A DNA stretch of 64,000 bases, taken from assembly GCA_017471505.1 (NCBI GenBank), contig JAFUTC010000007.1:186001-250000 (forward strand). The letters run 5' to 3'. The notes under the pieces are model-generated. The model was not told the DNA's origin, searched no databases, and saw nothing but the letters and a program-made list of their open reading frames with translations. This document shows, piece after piece, positions 17,627-26,729 of the stretch. This stretch comes from Alloprevotella sp. (lineage in GTDB: Bacteria > Bacteroidota > Bacteroidia > Bacteroidales > Bacteroidaceae). The position numbers and the translations under genes are program-made. Every line of letters starts with the position of its first letter. Within the stretch, counting starts at the first letter, position 1.

Positions 17627-19198
17627 ATGACCAACCCAGAAATAGACCGCCGGCGCACTTTCGCCATAATCTCCCACCCCGACGCGGGTAAGACGACGCT
17701 CACCGAGAAACTCCTACTCTTCGGTGGACAAATCCAAGTGGCCGGTGCCGTAAAGAACAACAAAATCAAAAAGACCGCCACGTCCGACTGGATGGAGATT
17801 GAAAAGCAGCGCGGTATCTCGGTGACCACCTCCGTAATGGAGTTCGACTACAACGACTACAAAGTGAACATTCTCGATACCCCGGGCCACCAGGACTTTG
17901 CGGAAGATACGTTTCGCACCCTTACGGCGGTCGATTCGGCTATCATCGTGGTCGATGCGGCCAAGGGTGTGGAGCAGCAGACAAGGAAACTGATGACGGT
18001 GTGCCGCATGCGCAAGACTCCCGTTATCATCTTCATCAACAAAATGGACCGAGAGGGAAAAGATCCCTTCGACCTACTCGACGAACTTGAGGAAGAATTG
18101 CAAATCAGTGTACGTCCGCTGTCGTGGCCCATCAATCAGGGACAACGCTTTAAGGGAGTGTTCAACATCTACGAGGACCAACTCAACTTGTTTACGAGCG
18201 ACAAGCAGCGCATCACTGAAAAAATCAGCGTCGACATACATAGCGACGAACTCGACAAGCATGTCAGTCCGACCGATGCAGAAAAACTGCGGAACGACTT
18301 GGAACTGATTGACGGAGTCTATCCCGCGTTCGACGTCGACGATTATCTGAAGGCAGACATCGCTCCGGTATTCTTCGGCTCGGCTCTAAACAATTTCGGA
18401 GTCAAGGAACTTCTTGACTGTTTCGTTAAAATAGCGCCATCGCCCCGACCTGTGCAGGCAGAGGAGCGAGTGGTCAACCCAGAGGAAAGTAAATTCAGCG
18501 GATTTATCTTTAAGATTACCGCAAACATCGACCCCAACCATCGCTCGTGCATTGCTTTCTGCAAAGTGTGCAGCGGAAAATTCGTGCGCAATAATCCCTA
18601 TCTCCACGTACGCCAACAAAAGACCATGCGCTTCTCTTCTCCCACCCAGTTTATGGCTCAGAGAAAAAGCACAATCGATGAAGCATGGCCAGGCGATATT
18701 GTCGGTCTTCCGGACAACGGCATTTTCAAGATTGGCGATACGCTGACCGAGGGAGAGAATATCCATTTCAAGGGACTACCCAGTTTTTCGCCCGAAATGT
18801 TCAAATATATTGAGAACGCCGACCCTATGAAGACCAAGCAACTCAATAAAGGCATCGAACAACTCATGGACGAAGGCGTGGCGCAATTGTTTGTCAACCA
18901 GTTCAACGGTCGAAAAATCATCGGCACCGTTGGTCAGCTCCAATTCGAGGTCATTCAGTATCGATTGGAAAATGAATACGGCGCAAAGTGCCGTTGGGAG
19001 CCGATAAGCCTCTATAAAGCCTGCTGGATTGAAAGTGACGACGAGGCTGAACTCAACAATTTCAAGCAGCGCAAGTATCAGTTTATGGCAAAAGACCGTG
19101 ACGGACGCGACGTTTTCCTTGCCGATAGCGGATACATGCTCCAGATGGCTCAGCAAGACTTTGAGAACATCCGGTTCCACTTTACAAGCGAATTCTAA
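17627..19198 (+). CDS. prfC: peptide chain release factor 3
   Basis: RF3 is the GTPase that removes RF1 or RF2 from the ribosome after termination. The 523-residue protein has the P-loop [13 protein letters not shown], switch motif [22 protein letters not shown], and the NKMD specificity motif. The C-terminal RF3 domain is intact ([21 protein letters not shown]). RF1 (prfA) is also in this window, at 30575. There is no clear terminator between prfC and the tRNA that follows. Confidence 0.95.
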   Translation: MTNPEIDRRRTFAIISHPDAGKTTLTEKLLLFGGQIQVAGAVKNNKIKKTATSDWMEIEKQRGISVTTSVMEFDYNDYKVNILDTPGHQDFAEDTFRTLTAVDSAIIVVDAAKGVEQQTRKLMTVCRMRKTPVIIFINKMDREGKDPFDLLDELEEELQISVRPLSWPINQGQRFKGVFNIYEDQLNLFTSDKQRITEKISVDIHSDELDKHVSPTDAEKLRNDLELIDGVYPAFDVDDYLKADIAPVFFGSALNNFGVKELLDCFVKIAPSPRPVQAEERVVNPEESKFSGFIFKITANIDPNHRSCIAFCKVCSGKFVRNNPYLHVRQQKTMRFSSPTQFMAQRKSTIDEAWPGDIVGLPDNGIFKIGDTLTEGENIHFKGLPSFSPEMFKYIENADPMKTKQLNKGIEQLMDEGVAQLFVNQFNGRKIIGTVGQLQFEVIQYRLENEYGAKCRWEPISLYKACWIESDDEAELNNFKQRKYQFMAKDRDGRDVFLADSGYMLQMAQQDFENIRFHFTSEF

Positions 19199-19232
19199 AA
19201 TAGGCTTCGTCTTCGATTTTTCCGCCTTTTCG

Positions 19233-19264
19233 TTTGGTGGAATAAAAAAATGAGCCTATTTTTG
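19233..19264 (+). promoter_or_regulatory. promoter for tRNA-Met
   Basis: TTTG (19233-19236), 20 bp, then TATTTTTG (19257-19264), an excellent match to the Bacteroidota promoter. The tRNA starts 26 bp downstream. The SRP RNA promoter at 45047 has the same sequence and spacing. Confidence 0.75.
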
Positions 19265-19290
19265 CATCCGATTCTGAAACAGAATCACTC

Positions 19291-19364
19291 GGCGCGGTAG
19301 CTCAGCTGGTTAGAGCGCATGATTCATAATCATGAGGTCGAGGGATCATGCCCCCCCCGCGCTA
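19291..19364 (+). tRNA. tRNA with CAT anticodon (elongator Met, or Ile2), unusual T-loop
   Basis: A full cloverleaf can be drawn. The acceptor GGCGCGG pairs with CCGCGCT (one G-U), the D-arm is normal, and the anticodon stem CATGA/TCATG encloses TTCATAA with CAT at 19325-19327. The acceptor is fully paired, so it is not an initiator. The T-arm is odd: stem GAGGG/CCCCC has one A-C mismatch and the loop reads ATCATGC instead of TTCAANC, so both T54 and A58 are changed. It stands alone with a strong promoter. Whether CAT is lysidine-modified (Ile2) cannot be told from sequence. Confidence 0.85.
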
Positions 19365-19512
19365 CACGATTGAGAAATCGTACGACGGAAGTCATCTGAC
19401 CGATGATTTCCGTCGATTTTTTATGTCCACGTCGGAGTTATCGGCTCATTCGACCAATATATGCCTTAGATTGATTATATTTGTAGTCTGCAATAAGCAC
19501 CAATCGCTCCAC

Positions 19513-20202
19513 ATGCCCTTCCAGTTCCAACAGTTCTTTATCGACGACACGCACTGTGCCCACAAAGTTGGCACCGACGGCGTGCTGTTGGGCGCATGGA
19601 CCGACATACAAGGCGCCACGAACGTGCTGGACATCGGTTGCGGTAGCGGACTGGTGGGCCTCATAGTCGCGCAACGCAGTCCGGCACGTGTTACCGGAGT
19701 GGAGATTGATGAGGCTGCTGCAAACGATGCTACTCTCAACGCAGCGCGCTCTCCGTGGAACGAACGCATCCGTATCGTCTGTGCGGATATCCGTACATAT
19801 GAGCCGGAGGAGCGTTTTGACGCCATACTCTCTAATCCTCCCTTTTTCAACGAGACGCTTCTGCCTCCCGACGACGGACGAGCACTTGCACGCCATACGG
19901 CACTGCTGCCGTTCGACACACTTTTGCACAAAATCGACCGACTGGGCACCGACGACTGCCGCCTTTCCATGGTACTCCCCTATCACATCGAGCCGGAGTT
20001 TACCCGGCTGGCCGTCGCCCATACGTTTTTCCTAACCAGGAAGACACTTGTTCACACAAAGCAAGGTAAGCCGTGCAAGCGTGTCCTTGTTTCATATTCG
20101 CGAGAGCCACTTGCCTGCCAGCAAGACACTCTGACACTCACCGACGAAAGTGGCGCACGCACATCCGCCTATCAGCAACTCACATCACACCTATATTTAT
20201 AG
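19513..20202 (+). CDS. tRNA1(Val) (adenine-N6)-methyltransferase, TrmN6/YfiC type
   Basis: A 229-residue SAM-dependent methyltransferase. I start at the ATG at 19513 (MPFQFQQFFIDDTHCAHKVGTDG), because the frame upstream runs through the tRNA. Motif I is LDIGCGSGLVGL. The base-methylating motif SNPPFF (residues about 115-120) is the NPPY-like signature of N6-adenine methyltransferases. FKFKQF and KVGTDG are typical of TrmN6, which modifies A37 of tRNA1-Val. rsmG follows after 16 bp. Confidence 0.85.
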   Translation: MPFQFQQFFIDDTHCAHKVGTDGVLLGAWTDIQGATNVLDIGCGSGLVGLIVAQRSPARVTGVEIDEAAANDATLNAARSPWNERIRIVCADIRTYEPEERFDAILSNPPFFNETLLPPDDGRALARHTALLPFDTLLHKIDRLGTDDCRLSMVLPYHIEPEFTRLAVAHTFFLTRKTLVHTKQGKPCKRVLVSYSREPLACQQDTLTLTDESGARTSAYQQLTSHLYL

Positions 20203-20218
20203 TAACAAATCTATCCAC

Positions 20219-20848
20219 ATGGCCGACATCTCTATCTTGCAGAAATACTTCCCAAATCTGACCAAGCAACAGCAAGACCAGTTTGCCCGTTTGTTTGACC
20301 TATACAAAGACTGGAACGAGAAAATCAACGTCATCTCACGCAAAGACATCGACAATCTCTATTTGCACCACGTGCTGCACTCACTTGCCATCGCAAAGGT
20401 CATTCATTTCCGTCCAGGCACCCACATTCTTGACGTGGGCACCGGTGGCGGCTTTCCAGGCATCCCACTTGCCATCATGTTTCCCGATTCCGCATTCACA
20501 CTCATCGACAGCATTCGCAAAAAAGTCGGTGTTGCCGATGCCATTGCCAAAGCCATCGGACTGGAAAACACGGAAATCTTCCAACGCAATGCCATGGAAG
20601 AGAAATGCAAGTACGATTTCGTCGTAAGCCGTGCGGTTTCACACATCGACGACTTAGTAAAATGGACCAAGAAGAATATTGCCGCCACGCCTCATAATTC
20701 CCTGCCCAACGGCATATTGTGCTTGAAAGGCGGTGATTTATCAAACGAACTGAAAAAATATGCCAAGCGCTCCGACACATGGGCATTGTCCGACATGTTC
20801 GAGGAAGATTATTTCGAAAGCAAGTATGTGGTCTACGTACAACCCTAA
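20219..20848 (+). CDS. rsmG: 16S rRNA (guanine-N7)-methyltransferase
   Basis: RsmG (GidB) methylates N7 of G527 in 16S rRNA. The 209-residue protein has WNEKINVISRKD, the SAM loop LDVGTGGGFPGIPLA, and the conserved SRAVSHIDDL. I start at the ATG at 20219, since an upstream start would overlap the previous gene. Loss of RsmG gives low-level streptomycin resistance in other bacteria; this copy looks intact. The MBL hydrolase gene follows after 12 bp. Confidence 0.94.
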   Translation: MADISILQKYFPNLTKQQQDQFARLFDLYKDWNEKINVISRKDIDNLYLHHVLHSLAIAKVIHFRPGTHILDVGTGGGFPGIPLAIMFPDSAFTLIDSIRKKVGVADAIAKAIGLENTEIFQRNAMEEKCKYDFVVSRAVSHIDDLVKWTKKNIAATPHNSLPNGILCLKGGDLSNELKKYAKRSDTWALSDMFEEDYFESKYVVYVQP

Positions 20849-20860
20849 GCCCCAAGTCCG

Positions 20861-21511
20861 ATGCTTACGATAAAAAGTTTCATTGTCAACTCGATTGAAG
20901 AGAACTGCTATGTGGTTTCCGACGAAACCAAAGAGGCCGTCATCATAGACTGTGGCACACAGACAAAAGAAGAATTTCAGGTCATAGACGACTATATTCG
21001 CAGCCAGCAACTCCGGCCGACACACTTGCTCAATACGCATGGGCACTTCGACCATATTTGGGGCGATGGATTCGTTTATGATGCCTACGGATTGAAACCG
21101 GAAATACACCCCGACGACCTATTTCTCTACGAAAATGTAACCGACCAATTTCTGACTATCTTACACCGCGCAATACCTATAACACTCCCGTCGGTCGGAA
21201 GACTATTCGAACCCGACGACGTCATAAGTTGGGGAACACACCAGTTTAAGGTAATTGCCAGTCCGGGGCACACACCAGGCGGCGTGTGCTTCCTGTGCGA
21301 GGAAGAATCGGTCCTATTCACCGGCGACACTATCTTCCGACACGCAATTGGCCGTACAGATCTTCCATACGGTAATACGGATGCCATGCAAAGCAGTCTG
21401 ATACGCCACATTCTCACCTTGCCCAAGACCATCCGTATATTCCCTGGACACGGAGAACCATCCACCATCGGTGAAGAACAACGATTTCACGGTGTCGAAT
21501 TTTTGTCGTGA
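20861..21511 (+). CDS. metallo-beta-lactamase-fold hydrolase (glyoxalase II-like)
   Basis: A 216-residue cytoplasmic hydrolase with the two-metal site. The motif THGHFDHIWGD (about 58-68) provides HxHxDH, with further ligands in SPGHTPGG, FTGDTIF, and the C-terminal FPGHGEPST. It belongs to the short glyoxalase-II-like proteins (YcbL type) without the long substrate-binding domain of true glyoxalase II. The natural substrate is unknown. It closes the rsmG gene group; serS has its own promoter downstream. Confidence 0.88.
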   Translation: MLTIKSFIVNSIEENCYVVSDETKEAVIIDCGTQTKEEFQVIDDYIRSQQLRPTHLLNTHGHFDHIWGDGFVYDAYGLKPEIHPDDLFLYENVTDQFLTILHRAIPITLPSVGRLFEPDDVISWGTHQFKVIASPGHTPGGVCFLCEEESVLFTGDTIFRHAIGRTDLPYGNTDAMQSSLIRHILTLPKTIRIFPGHGEPSTIGEEQRFHGVEFLS

Positions 21512-21555
21512 ATCCTATCATAATGCCGCAAAACAGCGTCTCTATGGCGCACAGA

Positions 21556-21587
21556 TTTTGCATTTCGCCCACAGAAAACTATCTTAG
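21556..21587 (+). promoter_or_regulatory. promoter for serS
   Basis: TTTTG (21556-21560), 19 bp, then TATCTTAG (21580-21587), one base off TAnnTTTG. It leads to serS at 21615. Confidence 0.5.
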
Positions 21588-21614
21588 CGAAAAATTATAT
21601 AAAACCATACTGTC

Positions 21615-22889
21615 ATGCTAACAATCAAACAAATTGAAAACGACAAAGAAGCTATCATAAAAGGCCTCAATAAAAAACATTTTGTAGGTGCTGAGGAAGC
21701 AATCGACCGCGTAATCGAACTGGACCAGATTCGTAAGAAAGCACAGGTTCAACTTGACAATCTGCTCAACCAGACTAAGGTGGCATCGAAAAACATAGGC
21801 ATGCTGCTCAAAAACGGGCAGAAAGACGAAGCCGAAGCAGAGAAGCAGAAGATTGCCAACCTCAAATCGGAAGCCAACCTACTCAAAGAAGAAATGGAAA
21901 AGGCCGAGCACGACCGCACTCAAGTTCTCCTGACCATTCCCAATATTCCCTACGACGAAGTGCCTGAAGGTGCCGGCGCAGCCGATAATGTGGTCGTCAA
22001 GGAAGGCGGTTCGCTCATCGAATTACCTGAAAATCCGCTTCCGCACTGGGAACTTGCAAAAAAATACAACCTTATTGACTTTGACTTAGGCGTTAAAATC
22101 AGCGGAGCCGGCTTTCCCGTCTACGTGGGCCAAGGTGCAAGACTGCAACGCGCCTTGATTAACTTCTTCCTCGACGAAGCAAGGAAAGCAGGCTATACGG
22201 AGATAATGCCGCCCACCGTAGTAAATGCCGATTCGGGTTATGGCACCGGCCAACTTCCCGATAAGGAAGGCCAAATGTACCATTGCGAAGTGGACGACCT
22301 ATACTTGATTCCGACCGCAGAAGTACCCGTCACAAACATTTATCGTGGCGAAATTCTCGACATCAAAGACCTTCCCATCAAAAACAGTGCATATACGCAG
22401 TGCTTCCGCCGTGAAGCCGGCAGTTACGGTAAGGACGTACGCGGACTGAACCGACTTCATGAGTTCTCGAAGATTGAAATCGTCCGCATCGATACTCCGG
22501 AACATTCGCGCGACAGTCATAAAGAAATGCTGCAGCATGTTGAAGGTCTGTTGCAGAAACTTGAACTCCCGTACCGTATTCTTCTGCTCTGCGGCGGTGA
22601 TATGAGTTTCACGTCCAGTATTTGCTATGACTTCGAAGTCTATAGCGAGGCTCAGAAGCGCTGGCTTGAGGTTAGTTCTGTCTCTAATTTCGACAGTTAC
22701 CAGGCTAATCGCATGCAATGCCGTTATCGCGACGAAGAAAAGAAAATACATCTCTGCCACACCCTTAATGGTTCGGCTCTTGCCCTGCCGAGAATCGTGG
22801 CTGCATTATTAGAGGATTTCCAGACTCCCGAAGGCATCCGGATTCCGAAGGCACTGCAACCGTACATGGGCACGGACTTGATTTGCTAA
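21615..22889 (+). CDS. serS: seryl-tRNA synthetase
   Basis: Class II synthetase charging tRNA-Ser (and the precursor of tRNA-Sec where present), 424 residues. The N-terminal coiled-coil arm (about 30-110, rich in KAQVQLDNLLNQ and EAEKQKIANLKSE) binds the tRNA. Motif 2 is FRREAGSYGKDVRGLNRLHEF, and motif 3 is LNGSALALPRIVAALLE. The length is normal. ruvX follows after 6 bp, so the two are probably one transcript. Confidence 0.95.
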   Translation: MLTIKQIENDKEAIIKGLNKKHFVGAEEAIDRVIELDQIRKKAQVQLDNLLNQTKVASKNIGMLLKNGQKDEAEAEKQKIANLKSEANLLKEEMEKAEHDRTQVLLTIPNIPYDEVPEGAGAADNVVVKEGGSLIELPENPLPHWELAKKYNLIDFDLGVKISGAGFPVYVGQGARLQRALINFFLDEARKAGYTEIMPPTVVNADSGYGTGQLPDKEGQMYHCEVDDLYLIPTAEVPVTNIYRGEILDIKDLPIKNSAYTQCFRREAGSYGKDVRGLNRLHEFSKIEIVRIDTPEHSRDSHKEMLQHVEGLLQKLELPYRILLLCGGDMSFTSSICYDFEVYSEAQKRWLEVSSVSNFDSYQANRMQCRYRDEEKKIHLCHTLNGSALALPRIVAALLEDFQTPEGIRIPKALQPYMGTDLIC

Positions 22890-22895
22890 GCGACT

Positions 22896-23321
22896 ATGGG
22901 GCGAATTGTTTGCATTGACTACGGAAAGAAACGCTGTGGCATTGCAGCCACGGATATCCTGCAAATTGTTCCGAACGGACTTACAACCATTGCAACGCAC
23001 GGACTTCTCAACTTTCTTGTGGAATACACCCAAAAGGAAGAAGTAGAGCGTTTTGTGGTCGGACTGCCAAAGCAAACCAACAATCAGCCTTCTGAAAACC
23101 AAGCTCGCGTGCTACAGTTCTGCAAGATACTGAAACGAAAACTGCCCCATATACCTGTCGATTTCTACGACGAGCGTTTCACCTCGGTACTGGCTCATCA
23201 GGCCATGCTCGATACCCTGGGAAAAGAAAAGCGCCGCAACAAGGAACTCGTTGACGAGATTAGTGCTTGCATCATCTTACGCGACTACCTTGAAAGCAAG
23301 TCTAACACACCCGTTCTCTAA
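22896..23321 (+). CDS. ruvX: RuvX/YqgF-family putative pre-16S rRNA nuclease
   Basis: A 141-residue RNase H-fold protein. IDYGKKRCGIAATD carries the first acidic residue, VGLPKQTNNQPSENQ the family motif, and YDERFTSVLA the second acidic segment. The family was first called a Holliday-junction resolvase, and is now linked to 5' maturation of 16S rRNA. It lies between serS and def, with short gaps on both sides. Confidence 0.9.
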   Translation: MGRIVCIDYGKKRCGIAATDILQIVPNGLTTIATHGLLNFLVEYTQKEEVERFVVGLPKQTNNQPSENQARVLQFCKILKRKLPHIPVDFYDERFTSVLAHQAMLDTLGKEKRRNKELVDEISACIILRDYLESKSNTPVL

Positions 23322-23362
23322 CTATCGCCATTCATTCCATAACCCTACCAATCCATTTCCTT

Positions 23363-23920
23363 ATGATACTCCCCATTTACACTATCGGCCAGCCCGTTCT
23401 GAGAAAGAAAGCCGAAGACATCCCTCTCGACTATCCCAATTTGAAAGAACTGATTGACAACATGTTTGAGACAATGTACAAAAGCGACGGCGTAGGCCTT
23501 GCCGCACCGCAGATAGGCTTGTCGATTCGGGTAGTTGTCATCACCTTAGATGTACTTAGGGACGAATTCCCCGAATATGCCGATTTCAACCATGCGTATA
23601 TCAATCCGCACATCATTGAATTCGACGAGTCGGATACGGAGGTAATGGAAGAAGGCTGTCTGAGTCTGCCAGGCATTCATGAGCCCGTGCGACGCGCTAA
23701 GCGAATCCGTGTGCAGTATTTGGATGAAAACCTGAAAGAACACGACGAATGGGTGGACGGATACTTGGCCCGAGTCATGCAACATGAGTTCGACCACCTT
23801 GAAGGCATTGTTTTCACCGACAAACTATCGCCCTTGCGCAAACAACTCATCAAGAAGAAGATGCAACAGTTGCGCAGTGGAAAAATAAGTTGTGCCTATA
23901 AAGTTAAGCCCTTAAAATAG
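23363..23920 (+). CDS. def: peptide deformylase
   Basis: Removes the formyl group from the N-terminus of new proteins, using Fe2+ or another metal. The 185-residue protein has all three family motifs: GVGLAAPQIG (about 44-53), EEGCLSLPG with the metal Cys, and QHEFDHLEG with both metal His and the catalytic Glu. The matching formyltransferase gene fmt is 4.6 kb downstream (28527). The TPR protein gene begins 8 bp after its stop. Confidence 0.95.
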   Translation: MILPIYTIGQPVLRKKAEDIPLDYPNLKELIDNMFETMYKSDGVGLAAPQIGLSIRVVVITLDVLRDEFPEYADFNHAYINPHIIEFDESDTEVMEEGCLSLPGIHEPVRRAKRIRVQYLDENLKEHDEWVDGYLARVMQHEFDHLEGIVFTDKLSPLRKQLIKKKMQQLRSGKISCAYKVKPLK

Positions 23921-23928
23921 CCCATGGG

Positions 23929-25983
23929 ATGACGCAACGAGTTGTTTCTACTCTACAACGATTGTCAGCACTTATTTGCGTAGGCATTTTCACGCTCCTG
24001 TCAAAGCCTGCCACCGCGCAAATAAATGTTGACAATGTGCTTTTTATGGGTAGAAGCGCACTTAGTGCCGACGATAATATTACAGCCATCCACTACTTCA
24101 ATCAAGCCATCCAGGCCAGACCATCTCATGCGCTGGCCTATTATTTTCGCGGCTATGCCAAGTTCATTCTTGAGGACTTTCACGGTGCAGAGACCGACTG
24201 CAGCCGTTCTCTTGAACTGAACCCTTATGTAATAGACGTCTATCTGCTACGCGGCCTGGTCAGAATCAACCTCGCCGACTACAAAGGTGCCCTTGCCGAC
24301 TACACGCAGGCCTTGTCTGACGCCCCCGACGATATTGGCGCACGTTTCAACCAAGCATATTGCATGCTGCAACTGAAGGAAACCGGACGGGCCGACTCTA
24401 CGGTCAACATGGTTCTCGGTCGGTCGCCGCACTACTATAGGGCTTTCATGTTGAAGACGCAGATTGCGCTCGAAGAGAAAGATACCCTGCGCGGACTGCA
24501 TTGGATTGACTCGCTGCTGACCTTTCGTCCACGCGAAGTGGGTGCGTGGCAATTCAAGGGCCAATATGCGCTCGACCAAAAAGAATATGTGAAGGCCGAC
24601 TCTTTCCTTACGACAGCCATCAGATACGACGGAAACAATTTCGATGCCTACCTGCTTCGAGCCATGGCGCGTAATGGACTCAACCTGTTCGACGATGCCA
24701 TTGCCGACTACAACCGCGTCATAGAGATTGTGCCCCAACATTTCGTGGCACACTATAATCGGGCGCTTCTGCGCAGCCTGGTAGGCGACGACAACCGGGC
24801 ACTTGAGGACTTCTCGTATATTCTGCAACGCGAGCCCGACAATACGCTCGCACGCTACAACCGAGCCCTGCTCCGGGAACGTACGGGCGATTTCCAAGGG
24901 GCTATTACCGACTACACGGAACTTATTAAGAGTTACCCGAACTTCATATACGGCTACTATGCGCGAGCCGCCTGCCGACGGAAAACCGGCGACATTCGGG
25001 GCGCACTTGCCGACGAAACCGTCGTGGCACGCTCGCAGTTGGACCTGGCCTTCGCGCGTCCGAAGAAAAAAGCATATAAGGAGGTGCGACAACGGAGCGA
25101 CTTGGCTCTGGAACACTACGACCGACTGATTGAAGAGGAGAAAGACACGGCCCGCATATTCGGCGACATCGTCATCGGCAAGGTACAAAACACAAAGGCT
25201 ACGCAAGACCTGATTGGGCCCTTCCAACTGGCGCTCCACATAGAACCTTCCTACGGATATCACTCGAATGCCTACATCGACCAACTTGACCTGCTGCAGA
25301 AAGAGTTTGGTCCGATTGAACTGCAGGCAGAAAGGAGCGAGACGAAAGACCGCATACTCCGAAAGAGCGCCCGGAAGATTTTCTTCACCGCAGAAAGCGA
25401 GCAAGAAGACATTTCACATCTCAACGCACATAACGAACTTGTCCGGCCCGGAGTGGAAAGACTTCCGCGGCAAGTACGTGCGCTTGTGCTCTCTATGCTT
25501 TCCCGCCAGACCTACGCATTGACCGAAGCGCTTACCCATGCCAACGAGGCCGTGGCTGCCGACTCTGCGTCGGTACTTGCCCACCTGAATCGCGCGACCA
25601 TAGTGATGGCACTTGAACGCAATACGCATGCCGGTCCGTTTGCCAATGCCGACACCAACCAACAAACTGCGCAGGCGAAGGACTACCGTCAGACCATCGA
25701 GGCCGACTTTGCCAAGGCCCAGGAGATGGCTCCGGCCAATCCGCTTGTCTATTACAACCGGGCCTACTATTATGCTTCGCTGTCCAACTGGGCAAAAGCG
25801 CTGGCCGACTATAACCGCGCACTCGAACTCGACCCGCGCATGGCCGAGGCCTACTTCAATCGCGGCATCGTCTATATTAACACCGGCAAGAACGAACTGG
25901 CCATACCCGATTTGAGTAAGGCCGGCGAACTGGGCATCTATCGCGCCTACAATCTCCTCAAACAAATTCGCATCGACAAATAA
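23929..25983 (+). CDS. secreted tetratricopeptide-repeat protein
   Basis: A 684-residue protein with an N-terminal signal peptide (about 1-28, ending TATAQ) followed by roughly a dozen TPR units. Examples are ALAYYFRGYAKFILEDFHGA, the FVAHYNRALLRSLVGD segment and, near the C-terminus, PLVYYNRAYYYASLSNW then AEAYFNRGIVYINTGK. A less regular stretch of about 360-540 separates the two TPR blocks. TPR proteins act as scaffolds; no enzymatic motif is visible. It probably sits in the periplasm or at the outer membrane. It may be co-transcribed with def. Confidence 0.85.
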   Translation: MTQRVVSTLQRLSALICVGIFTLLSKPATAQINVDNVLFMGRSALSADDNITAIHYFNQAIQARPSHALAYYFRGYAKFILEDFHGAETDCSRSLELNPYVIDVYLLRGLVRINLADYKGALADYTQALSDAPDDIGARFNQAYCMLQLKETGRADSTVNMVLGRSPHYYRAFMLKTQIALEEKDTLRGLHWIDSLLTFRPREVGAWQFKGQYALDQKEYVKADSFLTTAIRYDGNNFDAYLLRAMARNGLNLFDDAIADYNRVIEIVPQHFVAHYNRALLRSLVGDDNRALEDFSYILQREPDNTLARYNRALLRERTGDFQGAITDYTELIKSYPNFIYGYYARAACRRKTGDIRGALADETVVARSQLDLAFARPKKKAYKEVRQRSDLALEHYDRLIEEEKDTARIFGDIVIGKVQNTKATQDLIGPFQLALHIEPSYGYHSNAYIDQLDLLQKEFGPIELQAERSETKDRILRKSARKIFFTAESEQEDISHLNAHNELVRPGVERLPRQVRALVLSMLSRQTYALTEALTHANEAVAADSASVLAHLNRATIVMALERNTHAGPFANADTNQQTAQAKDYRQTIEADFAKAQEMAPANPLVYYNRAYYYASLSNWAKALADYNRALELDPRMAEAYFNRGIVYINTGKNELAIPDLSKAGELGIYRAYNLLKQIRIDK

Positions 25984-25994
25984 CACCCCCGTAA

Positions 25995-26093
25995 ATTGCA
26001 TAATGCAATCAAAAAATTGTATTATGCAATCTGAAAATTCAATAATACAATTTCGAAATTCCATAATCCAATTTTTCCATCCCATAATACAAT
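25995..26093. repeat. 99-bp module of five phased AT-type palindromes
   Basis: Units at 25995-26009, 26016-26030, 26037-26051, 26058-26072 and 26079-26093, each close to ATTNNATWATNNAAT; the first, ATTGCATAATGCAAT, is a perfect palindrome around its central base. Spacers are 6 bp throughout (CAAAAA, CTGAAA, TTCGAA, TTTTCC). It fills the gap between the TPR gene and tsaC, and its last two bases are the first two of the tsaC ATG. Confidence 0.9.
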
Positions 26094-26706
26094 GAAGGCG
26101 TTTCCCGAAGACCTGGCCGAAAAACCGGTTCCTATCAGCAAATCGTGGCGTGAAGACATTAAGAAAGCCGTAGATGTGATGTGGCAGGGCGGAGTAATCC
26201 TCTATCCTACCGATACCATCTGGGGAATTGGATGCGACGCAACCAACGAAAAAGCCGTGAAACGAATCTACGAAATAAAGCAGCGTATCGACTCTAAGGC
26301 ACTGATTTGCCTGACCGACAGCGATGCCAAACTGGCATATTATGTGCGTGACATTCCGAACATTGCATGGGATTTAATCGACCTTTCCGTGAAGCCGCTG
26401 ACTATCGTTTTCGACCAGGCGCGTAATCTGGCACCCAACTTGCTTGCCGAGGATGGTTCGGTCGGTATTCGCGTCACTCGCGAACCCTTTAGCAAAGAAC
26501 TCTGCTTCCGCATGCGCAAGATGATTGTATCGACCTCGGCGAACATAAGCGGGCAGCCTGCGCCGACATGTTTCGACGACATAGCCCCCGAACTATTGGA
26601 GGCCGTCGACTACGTATGCACCTCGCGCAGAAACGAGCACAACCCGGCCGCTTCGTCAGTCATCCGTCTGCGGCCCAACGGCGAAGTAAGCATCATCCGT
26701 AAGTAA
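26092..26706 (+). CDS. L-threonylcarbamoyladenylate synthase (Sua5/YciO/TsaC family)
   Basis: Makes threonylcarbamoyl-AMP from threonine, bicarbonate and ATP for the t6A37 modification of ANN-decoding tRNAs. The 204-residue protein is a single TsaC-type domain, with the typical YPTDTIWGIGCDATNEKA (about 35-52), KRIYEIKQR, and VSTSANISGQPAP. It lacks the C-terminal Sua5 domain. Its start codon is embedded in the last unit of the palindrome array, leaving no conventional ribosome binding site. Some YciO members have other roles, so the symbol is left blank. Confidence 0.85.
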   Translation: MKAFPEDLAEKPVPISKSWREDIKKAVDVMWQGGVILYPTDTIWGIGCDATNEKAVKRIYEIKQRIDSKALICLTDSDAKLAYYVRDIPNIAWDLIDLSVKPLTIVFDQARNLAPNLLAEDGSVGIRVTREPFSKELCFRMRKMIVSTSANISGQPAPTCFDDIAPELLEAVDYVCTSRRNEHNPAASSVIRLRPNGEVSIIRK

Positions 26707-26729
26707 TCCATCCACAAGCCTGCAACGCA

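Noticed and set aside
19197..19262. Inverted repeat AAAATAGGCT / AGCCTATTTT as prfC terminator
   Set aside because: The arms are 46 bp apart, and the right arm is part of the tRNA-Met promoter; a stable hairpin is unlikely.
21515..21613. A possible eighth, decayed palindrome module before serS
   Set aside because: One unit (CTATCATAATGCCGC) resembles the outer units, but the others fit poorly and the region is explained by the serS promoter.
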